Shown here piece by piece: positions 54,827 to 64,000 of a DNA stretch of 64,000 nt. Where the stretch lies: NCBI GenBank assembly GCA_964036045.1, contig OZ038394.1, forward strand, positions 1,676,805 through 1,740,804, in the 5' to 3' direction. The stretch's first letter is position 1. Each line of letters starts with the position of its first letter. This stretch comes from Eutreptiella sp. 'Long Island Sound 2002'. Lineage: Eukaryota; Euglenozoa; Euglenophyceae; Eutreptiales; Eutreptiaceae. The notes under the pieces are model-generated. The model had not been told where the DNA came from. It saw only the letters and a program-made list of their open reading frames with translations, and did no database searches. A program made the translations under genes and the position numbers.

Positions 54827-57800
54827 GTATGCTGTGGGGTGGCTGCCTCTGAGTTGTGCCTGTTTTCGGTGGGAGTGCAAGAAAGTTCAATCGCTGAGCG
54901 GCCCCTGCTTGGCGTCTTCAGCTCACGTTGTTGAGGGGATCGAACCGGCTCCCAGGCAGTCGCCCGAAGAGGCGCCGCGCAGAAGTTCTCGGTTGCGAAA
55001 GTCAAGCCAAGCAGGTGCTGTTTCGCTGGGGTTGATGCTGGGTTGACGTTGAAGTGGGGCTTGTTGAGTTTCTGATGGGTGCTTTGTCTGCACACGCGGG
55101 CAAGTTGGGTCATTGCATCCCTGTCTGATCAAGCTAGCCGGGCCTTCTCCTCCTCCCGCTCAGTGGACGCTGTGAAGGTACCGGATCAATCGCACCAAGA
55201 AGCACCAAGGTCTTCTCGATCATGTAAGTCAAGGCAAGCAGGTGTCAGGGCATGGGTGATCGATTGGGCAGTCACCCACCAAAGAGGCAACAGATTTTTT
55301 TTGTGAAGGACCACCAACCGCCAACCTCCACCAACCGCCAGCCGTCAACCACCAACCATTGTTCAATATTGTTGCTGTGATTTTGTGTCTTGCCCACGTT
55401 TTAACCATGAAGCAGAAAGGTGTGCAGTCATCGCATGTGTGCGACCACAGAATGCGGCCGAGGACTGCGTTGCCGCTGTCTATCGGCCCCTGATTGTGTC
55501 CGGGACAACGAAAGCAGCGCGCGCGGTGTTGACTGCACCTTTTTCCGAGTGTGCTGAGCACATTTGCTTTTCTAGAGCGCACTGTGAAACTTGAAGTGGT
55601 ACCACTTCACAGAGGGTCTGTCGTGGTCAACCCCAAAGAGGGGTGCGTACGACAGGGACGCCACTGGCGAGCACCCTTCTGTGGCACACGCTGGACCTGG
55701 CAGCCTTTGTTCTTGTGCGCTTGTGTTTCACTAAGTCTGCCCACTTCGACATTATGGGGCGATTAGAAAATTGTTCACCCGATGGGGGAGGGGGTTTGGC
55801 ATGGAGGTCGGCGAAGGGTATTTTGGGGATGGACCTCCGTACCCAGCCTGGCTCAGACCCTAACCCCCACCCCCAACCCCCTCCTCCGAGTGGCCAAGAA
55901 GTTGAGGAGGTCAGGGCCACATTTGGCTCCAGCTTGGCGCCAAAGGCGCCGGAATTCCTTTTTTTCAGCATACGGTGGTGGGGGGTAAAATTTCGTTTTT
56001 ACCCCATGTGTGTTGACTCAAAATGCTCATAATGTAATGGGGAATCCAAATATGTATGCAAAACATGAAATGTTTTTGACCCGTGACCTCTCCCATCCAG
56101 CGCTGTGTCTGCACACGCGGGCAAGTTGGGTCATTGCATCCTTGTCTGATCAAGCTAGCCGGGCCTTCTCCTCCTCCCGCTCAGTGGACGCTGCGAAGGT
56201 ACCGGATCAATCGCACCAAGAAGCACCAAGGTCTTCTCGATCATGTAAGTCAAGGCAAGCAGGTGTCAGGGCATGGGTGATCGATTGGGCATTCACCCAC
56301 CAAAGAGGCAACAGATTTTTTTTGTTAAGGACCACCAACCGCCAACCTCCACCAACCGCCAGCCGTCAACCACCAACCATTGTTCAATATTGTTGCTGTG
56401 ATTTTGTGTCTTGCCCACGTTTTAACCATGAAGCAGAAAGGTGTGCAGCATGGGTGTGCAAACCGTCGGCACAGCCAGGATCAGGCAGGCAGGGGTGGTT
56501 GGCACCATTTTGTTTTCAAGGTCCCCTAAGCACTCTGACAGTGGACAGTGAAGAGGGCTGTCCTTGAGGGAAAAAAAAGGGGGGATGTAACGGTGACACA
56601 AACGAACGGTCACAGCCCTGTTGGAGATGTAAGAAGGGGCATGCACAGGGCACAGTGGTGCAACTGGGAATCTGTGGCAGATTTTTTTCAGAGTCAGAGG
56701 GGCAGGACACCTCCGTTTTCCTGCTTCGCTGGAGCACACAAAAGCATGTCATGTGTCAAGATGCTGGCCTCCGAGGCCCATAATCGGAGTGGGCATGTGG
56801 CACGGGGCACCACGCTTCACTACGACCGTTGTAGAAAGGCATCGTGGCATGGCAAGGCAAGGCAAGGGATATAGGTGCTCAGCAATGCAAGGCAGCCATG
56901 CTCCGGTGTTTTAGAACACATCCCGGAGACGACGCAGCCGGCTCAAGCTCAGCCGCTCGAAGAGGAACCGCGAAGAGAGTCTGGTGCACGGAAGGCAAGT
57001 TCACAGCAGTCAAGTTCACGGAAGTCAAGCCAAGCAGGTGAGCGTGGTGCTGCTGATGGACTTTGGACTCTCGCGTTGTCTCGTCTTCGTTTCATTTTGA
57101 CGTGCAATGCAGTCATCGCATGTGTGCGACCACAGAATGCGGCCGAGGACTGCGTTGCCGCTGTCTATCGGCCCCTGATTGTGTCCGGGAGAGCGAAAGC
57201 AGCGCGCGCGGTGTTGACTGCACCTTTTTCCGAGTGTGCTGAGCACATTTGCTTTTCTAGAGCGCACTGTGAAACTTGAAGTGGTACCACTTCACAGAGG
57301 GTCTGTTGTGGTCAACTCCAAAGAGGGGTGCGTACGACAGGGACGCCACTGGCGAGCACCCTTCTGTGGCACACGCTGGACCTGGCAGCCTTTGTTCTTG
57401 TGCGCTTGTGTTTCACTAAGTCTGCCCACTTCGACATTATGGGGCGATTAGAAAATTGTTCACCCGATGGGGGAAGGGGTTTGGCATGGAGGTCGGCGAA
57501 GGGTATTTTGGGGATGGACCTCCGTACCCAGCCTGGCTCAGACCCTAACCCCCACCCCCACCCCCTCCTCCGAGTGGCCAAGAAGTTGAGGAGGTCAGGG
57601 CCACATTTGGCTCCAGCTTGGCGCCAAAGGCGCCGGAATTCCTTTTTTTCAGCATACGGTGGTGGGGGGTAAAATTTCGTTTTTACCCCATGTGTGTTGA
57701 CTCAACATGCTCATAATGTAATGGGGAATCCAAATATGTATGCAAAACATGAAATGTTTTTGACCCGTGACCTCTCCCATCCAGCGCTGTGTCTGCACAC

Positions 57801-60800
57801 GCGGGCAAGTTGGGTCATTGCATCCTTGTCTGATCAAGCTAGCCGGGCCTTCTCCTCCTCCCGCTCAGTGGACGCTGCGAAGGTACCGGATCAATCGCAC
57901 CAAGAAGCACCAAGGTCTTCTCGATCATGTAAGTCAAGGCAAGCAGGTGTCAGGGCATGGGTGATCGATTGGGTAGTCACACGCAAAAGTTGCTAGGTAA
58001 TAATCACGAGTGTGTGCACCAGAAGCAGCCAGTCTTTCGCAACCCCTGCACGGGACGATGAAATCGATTTGATGGACGCCTGCTGTCTAATGTCTGCTTT
58101 TTTCTTTTTCCTGGTTGAAGAGGGGAAACAGACCCTCGTGTCGATCACGTTGTTCTCCAGTGCTGTACATAACCACCAGGGGTCTTTTGAGGAGCTGTGC
58201 ACCTCATGTTCCCATGCCTCGCGGTCTAGAGACACTACCTTTGACAAATCCTCCATTGTGATTGCAAAAAACTAAGGTTTACAAAATAACCAAGGTTTGC
58301 AGCTGGGAAAGGGTATCCTGGCATTGCTTGAGAAGCTGCTCGCCGTTCCGTTTTCATTGCTTTGTACTTGTAACCTCTAAACCCTGCTTTCCTCCCAAGC
58401 TGCTCTTTTGCTGACCACCGTTGTCATGTCAATTTCCAGAGACGAATCCAAAAAGATTTTCAACAAATCCCCCCCCCCCCCGCCACTTGCGCAAGCACCG
58501 CCTTGTCCAAGCACCAGGCCCCGGTGTGACCGTCATTTTTTTGACCACAGTGTTTATGGTTAGAAACTTGTGAATGTGTGCCGATTGTAGAGTGAAACAG
58601 GGGCTGTGTCATGATTGGGATGAGTCCTCCTGCTCAAAACGACATTATGCTTGGTACTGCAAACCACTGCTGTTTGTTTTGATGTGATTTTCAGCCATGA
58701 CTAATGTCGTTACTCCTGCTCCAAAGCCTGCCCCAAAGGGCAGGCATGTGCAATTGTTCAAGATGAGGCGCAAGGTTGGAAAGGGCTTCAATTCCACAGC
58801 TCCTGATACCCCTGATGGGCAGTGAGGACCTCCAGAACTTGTTGAAAAATGCTGCACCGACAATTGTGCTTAGGGTGAGGTATGGGCAGGTTTTTGGTGA
58901 CATGCGTTCTTTTGGTACCGCGCGGTCGCGTGGAAGCACCGCCTTGTCCAAGCACCAGGACCCGGGGTGACCGTCGTTTTCCTGACTTTCCTGTTGCTTG
59001 CGCAAGGGGGGGGGGGTTTGGCACAAGGCCTCGGTATCTGATTGTTTGCCTTTGGCGGCACCTATTGGCCTCTCGCCACTGCTCATTCTGACCCTGACGC
59101 AAGGGGGGGGGGGGTTATTTCCCGGTTTTCTTGAATAATGCGCGGTCTGGCCTTGCAGTCCGCCCTTCTTTGTATGTCTTTGGACGGTGCATTGCTGGGA
59201 CTCAATTGTAATGAGACTGCTTTCATAGGAAGGCGAACTGCTCTGTTTCATCAGATCACCTTCCGGCGGAACCGCCTCGTCAGTGGTCGCCCGAAGAGGC
59301 GCCGCGAAGGAGTGGTCGAATACGAAAGGCAAGCCAAGCAGGTGACAGGGCTCTGATGTGCTTTTCCGTGTTGACGAAGAACCCTGGTGCCTGGAACATT
59401 GAGCATGTGAAGCATGCATTTCAGGATGATGCCCAATGCCGTCGCAGGGCACAGTTCGACATGCCCCTGCAGTGATGGTGCAAAACAGGACATACCCCGT
59501 TTTGAACCAGCTGCCATCGTGTCGCTTTGCCGTAAAATACTACTGCCATGCTTTCGCAGTTCACGTTGTGGAAGCGGTGGGGCCCGCTCGCGAGGCCTTG
59601 CAAGAGGCACCGCGCAGGAGCTCTCAGTCGGGAAAGTCCAGCCCAGCAGGTGATGCTGCTGATACATTTCGGTTTCGTATGGCGCTGCCATTGTCGACGC
59701 TTCCCAATCCTTTCGAAGCAAACGTGGGAGGGTCGCACCCCAAAAACATTGCGTGATACATTTCAGTTCAGCCTTTGGATGAGAAAGAACAAGGAAAACC
59801 CAAAGAACAGACCTTGCTGGCGTTCACCAGCGGCGGTTGGCAGCAGGCCTTTGCTTAGTGGGGGCGGGGGCTGGGGATGACCCCCTGCTCTGGTCAGGGG
59901 ATCTCAGTAGGATCCAGCCCCACATGCCAGTCAGCTCAATAGGAAGGAGCCCCGCCCCATGGGCAACTGAGTAGGACCCAGCGCCATCCACAAGGCTCCT
60001 CACTAGGAACCTCCCCTGACCCCCCCCCCCTACTGAGCAAAAGCCTGGTTGGCAGTTTGCCCGAAGGTGTTTGGCACATAGCGATTGCATTTAACAGTCC
60101 CGACTTAGACCAGGTATGGCATGGATCTCACAGGGTTTGAATTTGTTTGAAGAGGCACTACTCCTCCTCCTTCTGTTGGGCGTGTTAAGCGCAGCAGTAG
60201 TCTCTCATTAAGGACTGCCGTCGCAAAGGTTACCTTTGTAGCTGGTTTCAGAGAATTTTGTCTTGCCTTGCCCACCCCATCCGCGTCCGATGTCCCAGGT
60301 GACATCACGGGGACGGTTCATCTTGTGTTGTTCACTGTATGTCCGTAGCCCTGTGGTCTGCGCCTGGGGAAATAGCATCCAGTGTATTTGATGGCAGCTG
60401 TAGATCAAGGCTGGGGGTAAGGTTCAGGTGGGAGATTGAAGATTTCTAAGGCCCAGGAAGTGTCGGCTGAAGCCCTCTCCCTCCTCTTGGAGCCAAGCCC
60501 CGACGTTCTTTTTGGGCGGACATTTTATGCTCGTTTTAAGAAACTTTGCTTCAACCAAAGTCAGGAGTACTATGCGGCGCGTCTTTGTGCTCGACAAAGT
60601 TGTGGTTGAGTAAAATCTGGACTGCCGATGCCGTTGTGCTGTTGTATGATTTCCTCATTGCCATCATGAAAGGAGCGCAGGCTGACGTCGAGATGGTGCC
60701 CAGCGCTGATGCAGGGCTTGAACTTGCCCAGGGCAGCGGGGAGGACGAGGCACGGAAGCGACAGCCCGCGCATGGCCCAATCAGTGACTCAGCTGCTGTT

Positions 60801-63800
60801 GGTGCGTTCGCAGTCGACGTTGCTGAGAAGCCCAGCCTGGAGAAGTCGTCCGCAGAGGCACTGCGCAGAAGCTCTCTGCGAAAAGCAAGGCAAGCAGGTG
60901 TTTTGTGGCTGACGGTCGAATTTGGCATCATGGGATCCCGGACTTAAGTCCGAGACGAGGCCCCCCTGCTTGATCTCCCAAAGTGGTCCTTTCAACCACA
61001 AACTGAAGCTGTGTTCCCTGGTCAGGGGCGTCCTTAAGGAACGAGATTTTTTTTTTTTTTTTTTTGCTAAGGACAGCCCTTAAGGACAGCCCCAAGGGAC
61101 CACCAACCGCCAACCGCCAACTCCCATCAACTGCCAACCGCCACCAACCGCCAACCACCAACCGCCACCAACCGCCAGCCACCAACCGCCGCCAACCGCC
61201 AGCGGCGACCAACCGCCAACTGCCAACCACTGCCAACTGCCTCCAACCACCAACCGCCAGTTGCCAACTGCCAACCGCCAACTGCCGCCAACCGCCAACC
61301 GCCAACTGCCACAACCATGGTTGAGCACATGGAGTGCCCGCGGGCTCTTTTGAAATTACCTGGTTCTGGACGGGATTTTTTTTTTTTTTTTGCGTTCAGG
61401 ACAGCCCTGTCCCTGGACCAGAAGGCGCAGCTTCTGCTTCACTGACAGGGCTGTCCTTAAGAACCTCATGCATGCATATTTGACGCGCCCCCGCCACTTG
61501 TGATGAGGCCCGCGTTGCTGCGTCGTTTTCTTCTACGTTACCCTTCTTCTTACCTCTATGGATTTATGGTCGTAAAACCTTGCAGAAGCCGAGGATGCTA
61601 ACAGTGTGCCCAGCACCGGCATTGAGCCCGGAGGCGGTGGTACGCCCCCTGAAGACATAGGTGTGAGCAAGTCGCGCAAGCCACGTGTGGAAGCTGTAGG
61701 TATGCTGTGGGGTGGCTGCCTCTGAGTTGTGCCTGTTTTCGGTGGGAGTGCAAGAAAGTTCAATCGCTGAGCGGCCCCTGCTTGGCGTCTTCAGCTCACG
61801 TTGTTGAGGGGATCGAACCGGCTCCCAGGCAGTCGCCCGAAGAGGCGCCGCGCAGAAGTTCTCGGTTGCGAAAGTCAAGCCAAGCAGGTGCTGTGTTTCG
61901 CTGTGGTTGATGCTGGGTTGACGTTGAAGTGGGGCTTGTTGAGTTTCTGATGGGTGCTTTGTCTGCACACGCGGGCAAGTTGGGTCATTGCATCCCTGTC
62001 TGATCAAGCTAGCCGGGCCTTCTCCTCCTCCCGCTCAGTGGACGCTGCGAAGGTACCGGATCAATCGCACCAAGAAGCACCAAGGTCTTCTCGATCATGT
62101 AAGTCAAGGCAAGCAGGTGTCAGGGCATGGGTGATCGATTGGGCATTCGCCCACCAAAGAGGCAACAGATTTTTTTTGTTAAGGACCACCAACCGCCAAC
62201 CTCCACCAACCGCCAGCTGTCAACCACCAACCATTGTTCAATATTGTTGCTGTGATTTTGTGTCTTGCCCATGAAGCAGAAAGGTGTGCAGCATGGGTGT
62301 GCAAACCGTCGGCACAGCCAGGATCAGGCAGGCAGGGGTGGTTGGCACCATTTTGTTTTCAAGGTCCCCTAAGCACTCTGACAGTGGACAGTGAAGAGGG
62401 CTGTCCTTGAGGGAAAAAAAAGGGGGGATGTAACGGTGACAGAAACGAACGGTCACAGCCCTGTTGGAGATGTAAGAAGGGGCATGCACAGGGCACAGTG
62501 GTGCAACTGGGAATCTGTGGCAGATTTGTTTCAGAGTCAGAGGGGCAGGACACCTCCGTTTTCCTGCTTCGCTGGAGCACACAAAAGCATGTCATGTGTC
62601 AAGATGCTGGCCTCCGAGGCCCATAATCGGAGTGGGCATGTGGCACGGGGCACCACGCTTCACTACAACCGTTGTAGAAAGGCATCGTGGCATGGCAAGG
62701 CAAGGCAAGGGATATAGGTGCTCAGCAATGCAAGGCAGCCATGCTCCGGTGTTTTAGAACACATCCCGGAGACGACGCAGCCGGCTCAAGCTCAGCCGCT
62801 CGAAGAGGAACCGCGAAGAGAGTCTGGTGCACGGAAGGCAAGTTCACAGCAGTCAAGTTCACGGAAGTCAAGCCAAGCAGGTGAGCGTGGTGCTGCTGAT
62901 GGACTTTGGACTCTCGCGTTGTCTCGTCTTCGTTTCATTTTGACGTGCAATGCAGTCATCGCATGTGTGCGACCACAGAATGCGGCCGAGGACTGCGTTG
63001 CCGCTGTCTATCGGCCCCTGATTGTGTCCGGGAGAACGAAAGCAGCGCGCGCGGTGTTGACTGCACCTTTTTCCGAGTGTGCTGAGCACATTTGCTTTTC
63101 CAGAGCGCACTGTGAAACTTGAAGTGGTACCACTTCACAGAGGGTCTGTCGTGGTCAACCCCAAAGAGGGGTGCGTACGACAGGGACGCCACTGGCGAGC
63201 ACCTTTCTGTGGCACACACTGGACCTGGCAGCCTTTGTTCTTGTGCGCTTGTGTTTCACTAAGTCTGCCCACTTCGACATTATGGGGCGATTAGAAAATT
63301 GTTCACCCGATGGGGGAGGGGGGTTGGCATGGAGGTCGGCGAAGGGTATTTTGGGGATGGACCTCCGTACCCAGCCTGGCTCAGACCCTAACCCCCACCC
63401 CCAACCCCCTCCTCCGAGTGGCCAAGAAGTTGAGGAGGTCAGGACCACATTTGGCTCCAGCTTGGCGCCAAAGGCGCCGGAATTCCTTTTTTTCAGCATA
63501 CGGTGGTGGGGGGTAAAATTTCGTTTTTACCCCATGTGTGTTGACTCAACATGCTCATAATGTAATGGGGAATCCAAATATGTATGCAAAACATGAAATG
63601 TTTTTGACCCGTGACCTCTCCCATCCAGCGCTGTGTCTGCACACGCGGGCAAGTTGGGTCATTGCATCCTTGTCTGATCAAGCTAGCCGGGCCTTCTCCT
63701 CCTCCCGCTCAGTGGACGCTGTGAAGGTACCGGATCAATCGCACCAAGAAGCACCAAGGTCTTCTCGATCATGTAAGTCAAGGCAAGCAGGTGTCAGGGC

Positions 63801-64000
63801 ATGGGTGATCGATTGGGTAGTCACACGCAAAAGTTGCTAGGTAATAATCACGAGTGTGTGCAACAGCAGCAGCCAGTCGTTCGCAACCCCTGCACGGGAC
63901 GATGAAATCGATTTGATGGACGCCTGCTGTCTAATGTCTGCTTTTTTCTTTTTCCTGGTTGAAGAGGGGAAACAGACCCTCGTGTCGATCACGTTGTTCT
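54713..64000 (+). CDS. Array of phase 1-1 exon cassettes (one large modular gene or several duplicated ones)
   Basis: At least 14 short exon-like segments, each preceded by a CAG or TAG acceptor and followed by a GT donor, each a multiple of three and each with the split codon after base 1. Skipping, duplicating or moving any of them keeps frame. Twelve end in variants of EEAPRRSSRLRKSSQAG, with QA|G at the donor. A possible terminal exon (55428-55594, 57113-57279, 62956-63122) starts IACVRPQNAAEDCVAAVYRP and ends with TGA. The product would be a string of small basic Ser/Arg-rich modules, perhaps nuclear or nucleic-acid binding; no family is recognised. RRSSRxRK also resembles linkers in Ty1/copia polyproteins, but no integrase or polymerase is present. 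Gene boundaries are unknown and the right end runs off the window. Confidence 0.5.
54922..55014 (+). CDS. Cassette exon type 1
   Basis: 31 codons, HVVEGIEPAPRQSPEEAPRR then SSRLRKSSQA. Acceptor CTTCAG, donor GTGCTG, phase 1-1. Confidence 0.6.
55164..55241 (+). CDS. Cassette exon type 2, copy a
   Basis: 26 codons, DAVKVPDQSHQEAPRSSRSC then KSRQA. Acceptor CGCTCAG after a C/T-rich tract, donor GTGTCA, phase 1-1. Confidence 0.6.
55423..55427. other. Empty insertion site for the exon-bearing mobile unit
   Basis: TGCAG occurs once here, in a repeat unit that is otherwise nearly identical to the units at 56.4 and 62.3 kb, where the 659-bp unit is flanked by TGCAG on both sides. Confidence 0.75.
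56185..56262 (+). CDS. Cassette exon type 2, copy b
   Basis: As copy a but DAAKVPDQ. The surrounding unit (56,103 onward) is a tandem copy of 55,084 onward. Confidence 0.6.
56449..57107 (+). mobile_element. Exon-bearing mobile unit, array copy 1
   Basis: 659 bp between TGCAG target duplications (56,444-56,448 and 57,108-57,112), absent from the paralogous site at 55,423-55,427. Includes type 3 cassette exon 56,915-57,037. Homologous over its whole length to the inverted 36-kb copy. No transposase. Confidence 0.8.
56915..57037 (+). CDS. Cassette exon type 3 (within mobile unit)
   Basis: 41 codons, HIPETTQPAQAQPLEEEPRR then ESGARKASSQQSSSRKSSQA. Acceptor GTTTTAG, donor GTGAGC, phase 1-1, in the same orientation as its neighbours. 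Confidence 0.6.
57869..57946 (+). CDS. Cassette exon type 2, copy c
   Basis: Same 26-codon module as copy b. After it the repeat unit ends and sequence shared with 63,791-64,000 begins. Confidence 0.6.
57990..59250. other. Interval between cassettes
   Basis: 57,990-58,160 is repeated at 63,830-64,000. C- and G-tracts lie at 58,470, 59,004 and 59,103; the G-tract at 59,004 is followed by TTTGGCACAAGGCCTCGGTA (see findings). No exon supported. Confidence 0.5.
59255..59341 (+). CDS. Cassette exon type 4
   Basis: 29 codons, HLPAEPPRQWSPEEAPRRSG then RIRKASQA. Shares a TCGCCCGAAGAGGCGCCGCG stretch exactly with type 1. Acceptor CATCAG, donor GTGACA, phase 1-1. Confidence 0.6.
59560..59649 (+). 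CDS. Cassette exon type 5
   Basis: 30 codons, HVVEAVGPAREALQEAPRRS then SQSGKSSPA. Opens HVVE like type 1. Acceptor TCGCAG, donor GTGATG, phase 1-1. Confidence 0.6.
59900..60027. repeat. Degenerate ~30-bp tandem repeat
   Basis: Four units with CTCAGTAGGATCCAGCCCCA-like words (CTCAATAGGAAGGAGCCCC, CTGAGTAGGACCCAGCGCC, CTCACTAGGAACCTCCCC). Confidence 0.7.
60814..60897 (+). CDS. Cassette exon type 6
   Basis: 28 codons, DVAEKPSLEKSSAEALRRSS then LRKARQA. Acceptor TTCGCAG, donor GTGTTT, phase 1-1. The same frame is open upstream to 60,546 (..MVPSADAGLELAQGSGEDEA..), so it may instead be the end of a longer exon. Confidence 0.55.
61023..61409. mobile_element. hAT-like MITE, same family as 2,819-3,169
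   Basis: 387 bp. Ends CAGGGGCGTCCTTAAGG and, inverted, CAGGGCTGTCCTGAACG. Flanks TCCCTGGT and TCCCTGGA agree at 7 of 8 bases. The core is the same ACCGCCAACTG-like array framed by oligo-T. Truncated core relatives lie at 55,297-55,365, 56,313-56,382 and 62,167-62,236. Confidence 0.82.
61586..61699 (+). CDS. Array exon, acidic module, copy 2
   Basis: Same 38-codon module as 54,713-54,826, with the same splice signals. Confidence 0.55.
61795..61887 (+). CDS. Cassette exon type 1, copy 2
   Basis: Same 31-codon module as 54,922-55,014. Confidence 0.6.
62039..62116 (+). CDS. Cassette exon type 2, copy d
   Basis: Same 26-codon module, phase 1-1. Confidence 0.6.
62292..62950 (+). mobile_element. 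Exon-bearing mobile unit, array copy 2
   Basis: 659 bp flanked by TGCAG at 62,287-62,291 and 62,951-62,955. Shares its insertion site with the 56-kb copy, so it arose by segmental duplication, not by a new insertion. Confidence 0.8.
62758..62880 (+). CDS. Cassette exon type 3, copy 2
   Basis: Same 41-codon module as 56,915-57,037, inside the mobile unit. Confidence 0.6.
63713..63790 (+). CDS. Cassette exon type 2, copy e
   Basis: Same 26-codon module, with DAVKVPDQ as in copy a. Last exon seen before the window edge. Confidence 0.6.

Larger units (their letters stand above)
54591..55427 (+). repeat. Segmental duplication, copy 1 (pairs with 61,464-62,291)
   Basis: Over 800 bp nearly identical to 61,464-62,291, including three cassette exons, with small indels (e.g. 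an extra CGTTTTAAC near 55,400). The left junction of the other copy falls just beside a CAGGGCTGTCCTTAAG MITE end at about 61,446. Confidence 0.9.
61464..62291 (+). repeat. Segmental duplication, copy 2
   Basis: Pairs with 54,591-55,427. The duplication continues past 62,291: 62,292-64,000 matches 56,449 to about 58,160, so the whole 61,464-64,000 block copies the first cluster with one tandem unit missing. Confidence 0.9.

Noticed and set aside
54945-55014. Ty1/copia polyprotein explanation for the RRSSRxRK modules
   Set aside because: The motif resembles copia linkers, but no gag, integrase, polymerase or LTR is near, and the segments are bounded by splice sites with strict phase symmetry.
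60928-61330. Trp/Gly-repeat frames on the minus strand near 61 kb
   Set aside because: Translation of the MITE core array; periodic DNA, not a selected protein repeat.

Overview
This is nuclear DNA from a eukaryote with a large, repeat-rich genome, most likely a protist or alga; the species cannot be named from the window. The evidence is spliceosomal introns (GT..AG, 21 resolved in two recognisable genes), genes stretched by kilobase introns, and dense non-autonomous transposons, microsatellites and poly-C/poly-G tracts. No rRNA, intact tRNA, CRISPR or bacterial-type operon is visible.

Layout. (1) 1-29,125, + strand: the 3' part (15 exons, 687 codons) of a type IIB (plasma-membrane type) calcium-transporting P-type ATPase, entering from the left edge. 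Exons of 56-249 bp sit between introns of 0.8-4.0 kb filled with repeats: hAT-like MITEs, a tRNA-derived SINE-like element, inverted and tandem repeats. (2) 29-34 kb: no recognised gene; a possible minus-strand membrane-protein gene and one + strand exon-like segment. (3) 34.7-38.2 kb: decayed open frames, one split by a 656-bp insertion that carries an exon. (4) 38.4-39.2 kb: a foldback element with a nested minisatellite. (5) 39.3-48.7 kb: candidate exons and an AT-richer stretch, nothing identified. (6) 48,745-51,612, minus strand: a complete 7-exon NAA10/ARD1 N-terminal acetyltransferase gene. (7) 51.7-54.3 kb, + strand: one or two unrecognised multi-exon genes, the first starting 81 bp from the NAA10 start codon. 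(8) 54.6-64 kb, + strand: an array of at least 14 small exon cassettes, all inferred to lie between phase-1 introns and so all multiples of three. Most encode short basic modules ending in a variant of EEAPRRSSRLRKSSQAG. The region is built of nested, nearly identical duplications.

The most unusual finding links regions 3 and 8. One cassette exon lies inside a ~656-659 bp unit with short target-site duplications. The unit is present twice in the array (an empty site survives in a paralogous repeat) and once, inverted, 20 kb away inside a decayed frame. It therefore looks like a mobile element that carries a splice-ready, frame-neutral exon. All exon structures here are deduced by eye from reading frame, splice signals and remembered family alignments; no transcript evidence or database search was available.
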